Below are positions 55,926 through 64,000 of a stretch of 64,000 nt of DNA, piece after piece. Numbering within the stretch: position 1 is the stretch's first letter; every line of letters begins with the position of its first letter. The stretch covers positions 22,954,130 through 23,018,129 of the forward strand of contig OZ026520.1 in the NCBI GenBank assembly GCA_964019695.1. Direction: 5' to 3'. The notes beneath the pieces are model-generated. The model ran no database searches and was not told where the DNA came from. It saw only the letters and a list, made by a program, of their open reading frames with translations. The position numbers were made by a program, and so were the translations under genes. The stretch is from Loripinus fragilis. Lineage: Eukaryota > Mollusca > Bivalvia > Lucinida > Lucinidae.

Positions 55926-57412
55926 GCACTGTTTGCACAACTTTTCAAAATGGGATACCCTCTTTTTCAAACAGTGTAGATCAATAGCTGATCTGGATCC
56001 ATACTGTTTTCATCCAAAATTTGAATTCATATTTATAATGCAATTGCACCACTGGCCTGATGGGAAATAAGAAATTCATAAAGTGCAAACATAGGTTGAA
56101 TACTGTTAGATCTAAAGAGAAATGTTGGGGGGGGGGTGCAGAGAATCTTGAAATTTAGATGACCAAGACACTTTCATACTATCTAGGGAATATGGAAGGG
56201 AATAACAATGGTTGATCGCAGAATTAAAATCAGCATATGCTAATATGCTTAATTCTTTTTCCTTTTTTTTTTTTTTTTTTTGGGGGGGGGGGGGGTAGGA
56301 GGGGGATGGTGGGGAGGCCTTTTTTGTATGCTACTGGAGCAATTACCAGCACTTGCTAATTCAAGCAAGTGAATAATAATCATATTCATTTCAATTTTCC
56401 ATCTGCCAGTACTAAATCCTGCAAGTCAGTTCATTATGATACGGAATAAGTTGTTTAACCGACAGTGTAGTGATGAAACTGTCTAATCTAGATCCATCCT
56501 GTTTGTGAGCTATCCTATGAGCTGTTAAAAGAAAGACAAAAAGAGTTATTTGACATCCATGCAATGCTTAATGGATTTTTTTTATTCCATTTTCTTATCT
56601 GTACAATGGAAGAAAATCACCTGAATAACATGTTAGAACCTAGCAAGTAGCAAGTGCTAAAATAATATATTGATATTTTAGCAAGTGTTTAAAAATCTCA
56701 AAACTTATTCCCTGTGATATTCCCAAAATGGCATAAACAGGTTTCTCAAAGCTTCAAGACACTAAATGGTCTGATTAATGATCGTTTATAGGCAAGAGGA
56801 TGTGATCCATGCACACAGAGAGAGGAGACCTGACAACCCCTCCACTGGTGCTGGAATGATCAGGGCTTCCATCTTCCAGTTGATTTATAGCTTAAAACAC
56901 TCAAAAGTTTGAAACTTTAGCTCCAGTCATACTAGAGACTCAATAGACCCAGAGTTATAAAACTTCAACGCAGCTGAGCATGAAATTTCAGCTGCTCATA
57001 AACACTAAAATACTGAAATATAAAATATTTTTCTTAATTTAAAACTATCAGATGCTGTATTTATCATGCTAATAAATGTTTAATTGTCAACAATTGTTGG
57101 CATTTTAACATTATGAGCATGATAAATTTCAATGAACATTTAAAAAAAAAAACTTCAACAGGTAGTTAAATGGACTTTTTCAAAGGGTTTCCACATATTT
57201 GGCAGGCCTTCAGATAATAATGCTATTTGAAAACTATTTTTCTTATTTCTCAACCAAAACATATGTTGTGGGAACTCAAAAGAATCGTCTCATTGAGACG
57301 GTTCTTTTGAGCACAAAACACATGTTTAAATTGATGGGTAAGGAAATAAATGCAATTTTAGGACCACAAACAATCCTTATCTGGACCTATGTATTTGGGG
57401 TAAAAATACTAC
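55926..57412. other. BAP1 intron with foldbacks and a T/G homopolymer
   Basis: GTGTAGATC foldbacks lie at 55973-56010 and 56463-56507. A T-run followed by a G-run lies at about 56261-56295. A GAGCATGAAA-family repeat spans 56965-57135 (centre caacaattgttgg), and an AACCGTCTC hairpin lies at 57274-57314. Confidence 0.6.
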
Positions 57413-57504
57413 CTTAGGTTTGAATCCTTGCTGACTACTAAATTTAGTCTTTGATTTCTTTGCCTCTCCTTCTGACTTAGCTGGGGCCTGTGGACTATTG
57501 CTCT
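57413..57504 (-). CDS. BAP1: BAP1, internal exon (linker before the ULD)
   Basis: A 92 bp exon. Acceptor ccattttcAG at 57506-57505; donor AAG|GTAGTA at 57412. It completes a Glu codon split from the previous exon, then reads SNSPQAPAKSEGEAKKSKTK and FSSQQGFKPK, ending in phase 0 before DLLALL. The stretch is low-complexity and basic, as expected for the disordered linker ahead of the C-terminal domain in BAP1. The identification rests mainly on phase and position between two recognisable exons. Confidence 0.85.
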
Positions 57505-57514
57505 CTGAAAATGG

Positions 57515-58275
57515 AAAAGCAAAGCCTTTAACATAGAGGAGCTTAGACGAGTGCTTATGTATTACTGAATGGGGAAAAAAGATAAATTTAGAGGCATACC
57601 AAGTATTTTATCACTTTTTTGCAAGAAGTTTAATAAATTTAATAATACACACACATGAATATTAGATTCTATTTTAATATTGTATAACACTAAAAATACT
57701 TGGAAATCAAGATTTGCAGCGGTTTTATCACCATCATTACATAAAGGATCTTACACGAGTGATCATTTCATATGAAATTTATTAGATGATCCTTTGGCGA
57801 GTTTAATAAATTTAACATGTAATGATCACTTGTGTAAGATTCTGTTTATCATATGACCATTTAAATGCTATTTTATCTCCTTCAAAGTTTGTTTATTTTA
57901 ATGAAAAATGGCATTGTTGTTACAGACGTCGTCATGACATTACATGTTCTCGCCGAAAGTGTTATGTAACATGTGGTCATAACATATGATAAATAAAGTT
58001 ACTAAATCTGTAAACCACTAAAGGTTTATCGGTTTTAATACATGGCATTATATCACTCCTAGACACCTTGTCATGTGATAATACAATATCTACTATTTCT
58101 TAATCTTTTTCGGCAAATTTTAATTAAACATTGTGCATTCACCTCTTAAATTCTTTTGTTCATTAAAAAAGAGAGCTGGTTTTTAATTTCTTAATCTACT
58201 GAAGTTCAAGTAAGCATATGAGATATAAATGGGCAGCAGTTTGATTTAATACCACAGTACTAATCTTTTTTAAAA
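57515..58275. other. BAP1 intron, anonymous part
   Basis: No coding signal. An inverted pair lies at about 57747-57840 (aggatcttacac(g/a)agtgatca and its inverse). Confidence 0.4.
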
Positions 58276-58718
58276 CAAGAGGGCCATAGTGGCTCACCTG
58301 TAGATTTTTCACATTTCCCTTAATAAGCCTATGTAAAACAATTGACTCCCGGATCAGGGCCATTTTTGGCGCTAGGGCTATAATTTGAACAAACATGGTG
58401 GAGGTCCTCTAGGTGGTGCTACATACCAACTATCACGGTTCTAGGCCTTGTGGTTTCAGAAAAGAAGGTTTTTTCATGTTTTTCCCTATATAAGCCTATG
58501 TAATACATGTGACCCCCAGGGCAGGACCATTTTTAGTCCCAGGGGTATAATTTGAACAAACTTGGTAGAGGTCCTCTAGTTGATGCTACATACCAAATAT
58601 CAAGGTTCTATGCCATGTGGTTTCAGACATGAAGTTTTTTTTTCACGTTTTCCAATAGAAGCCTACTATGTAAAACATTTAACCCCCGGGATGGGGACAT
58701 GTTTGGCCCCAGGGGTAT

Positions 58719-58924
58719 TTGTTTGTTTGTTTGATTTGATTCTTTGGTCCCATCAACAATCTTTCAATTAAACAGGGACGGGTCGTCCTGGGTTGAACCA
58801 GTACTAGGCTAGGATAAATGTGTCTAGCTCAAGGACCACAACACAGTGACGCCGGTGAGGCTCGAACCCGCAGCCCTTCAGTCTCGACTCAAGCACTCTA
58901 CAACTGAGCCACTGTGCTCCCTAT
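58719..58924 (-). mobile_element. tRNA-derived SINE nested in the pearl array, ~12-bp TSD
   Basis: Full length. Minus-strand head with B box (complement gaggctcgaaccc) and A box; tail tttgtttgtttg at the left. TSD ccccaggggtat (58707-58718) and cccaaggggtat (58925-58936). Confidence 0.9.
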
Positions 58925-60834
58925 CCCAAGGGGTATAATTTGAACAAACTTGGTAGGTCCACTAGATGATGCTACATACCAAATATCAAGGCTCTAGGCC
59001 TTGTGGTTTCAAACAAGAAGATTTTTTCACATTTTCCCTACATAAGTCAATGTAGAACATGTGATCCAGGGGCTGAGCCATTTTTGGCCCATTCTATAAT
59101 AATTCTATAATTTGAACAAACTTGGAAGAGGTCCACTAGGTGATGCTACATACCAAATATCAAGGTTCTAGGCCATGTGGTTTCAGACATGAAGATTTTT
59201 TTCACGTTTTCCATATAAAATATTTGACCCCCAGGGCAGGGACATTTTTGGCCCAAGGGGTATAATTTGAACAAACTTGGAAGAGGTCTAGTAGGTGATG
59301 CTACATACCAAATATAAAGGCTCTAGGCCTTGTGGTTTTAGACAGGAAGAGTTTTTCATTTTTCCCTATAGAAGCTAATGTAGAACATGTAACCCCCTGG
59401 GGCGGGGCCATTTTTGGCCCTGCAAGGGCTATAACTTGAACAAACTTGGTAGAGGTCCACTAGGTGATGCTACATATCAAATATCAATAGTCGAGGCCTT
59501 CTTGTTTCAGGCATGAAGATTTTTTTACGTTTTCCATAATATAAACCTATGTAAAACAATTGACCCCCAGGGCGGGACCATTTTCGGCCCCAGGGCTATA
59601 ATTCTAACACACATGGTAGAGGTCCACTAGGTGATGCTACATACCATATTTCAAGGCTCTAGGCCTTGTGGTTTCAGACGAAGAGTTTTTCACATTTTCT
59701 CTGTATAAGCCATTTTTGGCACAGGGCTATAATTTGAACAAACTTGGTAGAGGTCCACTAGGTGATGCTAAACACCAATTATCAATAGTCTAGGCCTTCT
59801 GGTTTCAGAGAAGAAGATTTTTCCAAGTTTTCCCAATATAAGCCTATTTATAACATAAGTCCCCGGGGTGGGGCCATTTCTGGCCCCAAGGGTACAATTT
59901 GAACAAACTTGGTAAAGGTCCACTAGGTGATGCTAAATACCAAATATCAAGGCTTTAGGCCCTGTGGTTTCAGACAAGAAGATTTTTTTTCATTTTTCCC
60001 TATATAAGCCTATGTAAAGCATGTGACCCCCTGGGCGGGGCCATTTTTGCCCCCAGGGGTATAGTTTAAACAAACTTGGTAGAGGTTCACTAGGTGATGC
60101 TACATACCATATATCAAAGCTCTAGGCATTGAGGTTTTAGAGAAAAAGAGTTTTCTTTGTTTTCCCTATATAAGCCTATGTAAAACAATTGGCCCCCAGG
60201 GCAGGACCATTCTTGGCCCCAGGGGTATAATTTGAACAAACTTGGTAGAGGTCCACTAGGTCAAGCTACATACCAAATATCAAGGCTCTCAGCTTGATGG
60301 TTTCAGACAAGAAGATTTTTCCATGGTTCCCTATATAAGCCTATGTAAAGCATGTGACCTGGGCGGGGCCATTTTGGACCCAGGGCTATAATTTGAACAA
60401 ACTTGGTAGAGGTCCACTATGTGATGCTACATACCAAATATCAAAGCTCTAGGTTTTGTGGTTTCAGACAAGAAGATTTTTCTTTGTTTTTCCCTATATA
60501 AGCCTATGTAAAACAATTGACCACGGGGGTCATTTTTGGCCCCAGGGGTATAATTTGAACAAACTTGGTAGAGGTCCACTTGGTCGAGCAGTATACCAAA
60601 TGTCAAGGCTCTCAGCTTCATGGTTTCAGACAAGAAGATTTTTCCATGTTTTCCCTATATAAGCCTTTGTTAAACATGCGACCCCTGGGGCAGGCCCATT
60701 TTTGGCCCCAGGGCTATAATTTGAACAAACTTGGTAGAGGTCCACTATGTGATGCTACATACCAAATATCAAAGCTCTAGGCTTCGTGGTTTCAGAGAAG
60801 AAGATTTTTAAAGTTTTCATCTTGAAAATCTATA

Positions 60835-61873
60835 CTAAAGGACTTTGAAAACGCATCACCCAGATTAAATCCTTTATTCCACAAACACTGAGAATGTGAG
60901 CGAGATAATTATTATTGCATATCATAGTCTGACCAGCTTGTAGTGTGTCCTAGAAAATTCATGGTTGTAAATTTACTTTAAGGTATTGAAAAAGTATCCG
61001 TTTTACGACAAGGGTGGTCGATTTTGATGGACACAAATTCAGCTGCAATTTAACTCGCGTTAGTTTTGATTCCTGGCTCAACGAATTTGCGTCCTTTGCT
61101 TCTTTCACGATTGCATATTCATCATTGAAGGATTAGAAATGAATTGACAGTTTGGTATGCTCAAGATTACACCCCTTTAAAATTACCGACATACCCCACC
61201 CACCCTGATTACTATAGTCTAGTAATAAAATTCAACGTCTTGGGCCTTTCAAAGTTTCGATTTCTTACGTTTGGTTTTATTAGGAGAGGCTAAGGGCATG
61301 GAAAAGTGACAGATTATTCATAAATAACGCTTGTATCACGTGTCTTTTGTATTGTGCAAGTGACGTTAACGTAAATTTTTAAGACGTTCTCGATCACACG
61401 ACGACAGATCTCCAGAAACGATTTACATCAAAACGTCTTTCCCATATGCTTGTCAGTGTATGTAATCAATATCAGTAATGAAAGCGTGTGTTAAGGTAAC
61501 TAATGGAGATGTTTCTAAAAAGGAGCCAAAAATAGATATTCAAATTTGACGTTTATTTTCGAAATTTTGTAGTTATCAATTACTTTTAATTAGAAAAAGT
61601 CTATAAACTCTTTTGGTAACATGACATCATATACGCCACAGTTTTAGCATAAAAATAATCAAAAAGCTTCATTTATTTGTGCAGAAAGGTGCTAGGTGCT
61701 GTATGTACCCATGTGACGTCATCAGCAGCGTCGCGTGATAGTGCAGTCAAATTAATTACTGAACTATACCAATTTTGGGTTGCACATTAAAACCTGCGAG
61801 TATCTTTTCAATCGCATATACGGTTTGCAAGAAAAGTGCAAAAATATGGTGATGCGTTTTCAAAGTCCTCTAG
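60835..61873. mobile_element. 1.04 kb TA-flanked TIR element nested in the pearl tail
   Basis: Ends ctaaaggactttgaaaacgc and the inverse of ctagaggactttgaaaacgc (about 26 bp), bounded by TA at 60833-60834 and 61874-61875. The short pearl copy reads aaaatctattttcagtgac at this point, which confirms an insertion. TA target suggests Tc1/mariner type. No ORF. Confidence 0.8.
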
Positions 61874-62369
61874 TATATTTTCAGCCTGTGTGACTTAGAT
61901 ATGCAATGGACCTGCACCATTTGAATTTTTTTTAAAGAGGGCCATATAAGAAAGATTCCTACCAAGTTTGGTCAAAATCCAGCCAGTAGTTTAGGATGAG
62001 ATGTCATTTGAAGCAATTGTTGACGACGGACAACGCACGAGGGACATCCAACGATCACAATAGCTCACCATGAGCCAATGCCTCAGGTGAGCTAAAAACT
62101 AAGTGCTACGTTCTTTAGTCGTTATTTCTATCATATAAAATCTGTAAGCTTTATTTGACATAGCGGTTCATCTACATAGAAACACAAAATACTTATTGTA
62201 TAGAATGGTGTGCTGCTAAGACTGAATCCAGCTGCCAAATTTTGTACACACACTCAATTCTGAAGGGCATCAGAAACATATTTATCCCACCCACAGCAAA
62301 AATAAACAGAGATTTAAACAGTTGTTCTAACATCTCCTATCACTTGCCGTTGGCCCCTCAAAACATTTA

Positions 62370-62562
62370 CAGTAAAACCTGACTAAATCAACCACTCTCT
62401 AAAAGACCAAAGACCAATTATCACTTAATGCATGTCAAAAGTATTGCAGAATGCTCCAAGGGGAGCATTCTGCAATACTTTCGACCTTCATAAAGCTGGC
62501 ATTTGTCATTTAGATCTTTGTTTTGTCTATTTTTGAGTGGTTGCTTAAGACAGGCTTTACTG
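62370..62562. mobile_element. 193 bp foldback MITE, CAGTAAAACC ends, TA target
   Basis: Ends cagtaaaacctgactaaatc and its inverse, flanked by TA on both sides (62368-62369, 62563-62564). Central hairpin aaagtattgcagaatgctcc. CAGTAAAACC ends with a TA target resemble pogo/Tigger-type mariners. Related copy at 8311. Confidence 0.85.
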
Positions 62563-62652
62563 TATAAAGTAATACTCAAAGTTTATATCCATTCTGGCAG
62601 TAAAAGAATGCTAAATGGTGTTGCTATAGACAAGGAGAGAATATCTACCAAC

Positions 62653-62784
62653 CTTCTCCAGGAAGTCTTTCTACAGCTGATAGATTGGGGCTGTTTTGTG
62701 CCGAGGCTCCCAAGGTACTGCTACTAGGAGAACTGAAACAACTCCCCACCTCTGAAGCTGTATCTGTACTTTCACTACTGGGAC
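62653..62784 (-). CDS. BAP1: BAP1, internal exon (Ser-rich STDTASE linker)
   Basis: A 132 bp exon. Acceptor atttctctttAG at 62786-62785; donor GAAG|GTTGGT at 62652-62647, which is weaker than the consensus. The reading is PSSESTDTASEVGSCFSSPS, then SSTLGASAQNSPNL and VERLPGE. Human BAP1 has a matching SNESTDTASEIGSAFNSP block in its disordered middle region, which is the strongest anchor upstream of the ULD. It enters with two bases of a split codon and leaves with one, matching the 57413 exon. The block found in human BAP1 between this exon and the ULD (around KVLFGEDD) was not seen in the window, so it may be absent or diverged here. Confidence 0.88.
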
Positions 62785-62804
62785 CTAAAGAGAAATAAAT
62801 ATAG

Positions 62805-63041
62805 GAGCCATGACATGTGATTTCCAACAATGTGGCATTTTACCAAATGTAGACTCAGACAAGCCTGTGCAGCCTCCTTTTAAGCGTAGAAACACCAAAT
62901 GGTGTTCAGTCAGTAGCTTAACACTCATAGAATATGCAAGCGACAAGCAAAGGCTCTGATCAGACCGTGCATATGGGCAGGCTGATCTGAGGCTTTGCTG
63001 GTCGCACATACCACATTGTTGGAAATCTCATGTCACTGCTC
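62805..63041. mobile_element. 237 bp MITE copy 2, 4-bp TSD ATAG
   Basis: Ends GAGCCATGACATGTGATTTCC and the inverse of GAGCAGTGACATGAGATTTCC, bounded by ATAG at 62801-62804 and 63042-63045. It has the same length as copy 1 and lies inverted relative to it. It begins about 20 bases upstream (in BAP1 sense) of the exon acceptor at 62785. Confidence 0.9.
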
Positions 63042-63139
63042 ATAGTGTATTTATTTTACTGTAAGATGGGAAGTTTCCCTTTCAAAATTACTAAAAAAAT
63101 TGTCAAAGTAAATTAATCAAAGGCTTGCGTATTCAGCTA

Positions 63140-63574
63140 TAGGGTAGTCAGGTAACTTAGGACAGCGGGTAAATTCGGACATATCTTCGCAAACAGTGAA
63201 AATCCTGATGAGGCAGCTCATTAAGAGCCCTCTCATCAGGATTTTCACTGTTTGCTTAGTTAATTTAACTTCGAAATTACTAAAAAATTGGCACCATATA
63301 TTAATCAAAGGCTTGCGTATTCAGCTATAGGGTAAAGTCAGGTAACTTCGGACAGGGGGTAAATTTGGACATATGTTAGCAAACAGTGAAAATCCAGATG
63401 AGACGGCTCATTAAGAGCCGTCTCATCAGGATTTTCATTGTTTGCTTAGTTAATTTAATTATTATTCAAATAATTCATAAATAAAAGGAAAAAGATCGCT
63501 GTCCAAATTTAGCCGATTGTCTGAATCGCTGTCCAAATTTAGCTGATTGTCCGAATTTACCTGACTTTACCCTA
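63140..63574. mobile_element. Foldback element with duplicated left arm and two hairpins
   Basis: agggtagtcaggtaacttaggaca at 63141 recurs as agggtaaagtcaggtaacttcggaca at 63329 (188 bp later) and inverted, ending 63573. Each left unit contains a ~33 bp stem hairpin: gcaaacagtgaaaatcc...gagccgtctcatcaggatttt. Non-coding. Confidence 0.75.
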
Positions 63575-64000
63575 ATTGTTTTCATCTAAAACAATTCCAA
63601 AAGTCTAGACCTGTTTTGTAAGATGGTTTAGATTTTTGAGAACTTTTGCAAAGGGAAAATGCCTATTTTTAACTGTTTACATGTTAGGGTAATTTTTCAT
63701 GCTTTTCTTGTCATCTGCTGACTTTTTTTCAAAATCATCTTTTTCAAAATATTCATTCACTACTAAAGAAAACTATCGGGACCAACAACCTGGGTCCAAA
63801 CTGTTTATAAAGGTTATCAGCAGACCACAAAAAGTTGCCGCTAGCAAGAAAAAAGTTGATTTGAACAATTAAATATGGTACAAATGTATATGGAAAAATA
63901 TTTATTTATAAAATTGTGTCTTTTTTCCCCCACAAACAGCTTTGGACCCAGATAAGCCCTGACAAAACAACAATGGACCAGATCTGAATCTAAGCTGTTT
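63575..64000. other. Worn foldback copies at the right edge
   Basis: 63665-63855 is a relative of the 27790 element (tttttaactgtttacatg...gggtccaaactgtttataaagg). 63938-64000 is a TGGATCCAGATC-family foldback (acagctttggacccagataag...ccagatctgaatctaagctgttt) cut by the window edge or nearly complete. Confidence 0.5.

Larger units (their letters stand above)
58276..62093 (+). mobile_element. Pearl-type element, large copy with insertions
   Basis: Begins CAAGAGGGCCATAGTGGCTC at 58276 and ends ...CTCAGGTGAGCT at 62093. About fifteen ~160 bp cores run from 58300 to 60830, marked by tataatttgaacaaacttggtagagg, gatgctacataccaaatatcaagg and ttgtggtttcagacaagaagatttttt. The tail is ccatataagaaagattcctacc...acgatcacaatagctc. 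Two insertions are nested: a SINE (58719-58924) and a TA-flanked element (60835-61873). Same family as 24615-25229. Confidence 0.88.

Noticed and set aside
57505..62652. Missing BAP1 exon for the KVLFGEDD-type block known in human
   Set aside because: Searched by eye on the minus strand; not found, and phases of the two flanking exons already match.
63108..63470. CRISPR-like array of two hairpin repeats
   Set aside because: Only two long units with TIR-like arms in eukaryotic DNA; fits a duplicated foldback element.

Overview
This is eukaryotic nuclear DNA, AT-rich and packed with repeats. It is most likely from a bivalve mollusc. The support is pearl-type elements with tandem ~150 bp cores, tRNA-derived SINEs, a SWIM zinc-finger/YqaJ-type gene copy of a kind I recall as expanded in bivalves, and spliceosomal introns. 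I cannot name the species. No prokaryotic operons, CRISPR arrays or rRNA genes are visible.

The only clear host gene is BAP1 (nuclear ubiquitin hydrolase; fly Calypso), on the minus strand. Four exons in consistent splice phase lie at 62653-62784, 57413-57504, 50984-51076 and 29008-29229. They encode the C-terminal part of the protein and the stop codon; the catalytic exons lie beyond the right edge. The introns are 5.1, 6.3 and 21.8 kb and filled with mobile elements. The 6.3 kb intron carries a ~57 bp minisatellite that appears amplified from the intron's own 3' splice site, so it repeats an acceptor-like sequence about 30 times.

Layout. 1-2035: 3' end of an RNase H-bearing non-LTR retrotransposon and a decayed second reverse transcriptase tail. 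2036-6190: anonymous DNA, a pearl-like ~140 bp tandem and three 205 bp tandem copies. 6193-6828: a TIR element with triplicated motifs in its arms. 6893-9237: a broken three-exon SWIM zinc-finger gene. 9230-14165: palindromic repeats and a TTAA-flanked MITE. 14449-14894: hAT transposase fragment. 16197-18289: non-autonomous hAT element with 8-bp TSD. 18590-21332: retroelement coding remnant split by a pearl element. 21461-28990: SINEs, MITEs and hairpins. 29008-62784: BAP1 with nested elements in its introns: a mariner pseudogene, a 5.5 kb hAT-like transposon with an uncharacterised ORF, piggyBac-like and 237-bp MITEs, and two more pearl elements. 62805-64000: further MITEs and foldbacks.

Apart from BAP1, everything protein-like looks like broken transposon or multicopy-family sequence. 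The most unusual items are the splice-site minisatellite in BAP1, the 5.5 kb transposon with subterminal motif arrays, the TIR element with reiterated arm motifs, and two 237-bp MITEs of identical length with 4-bp TSDs.
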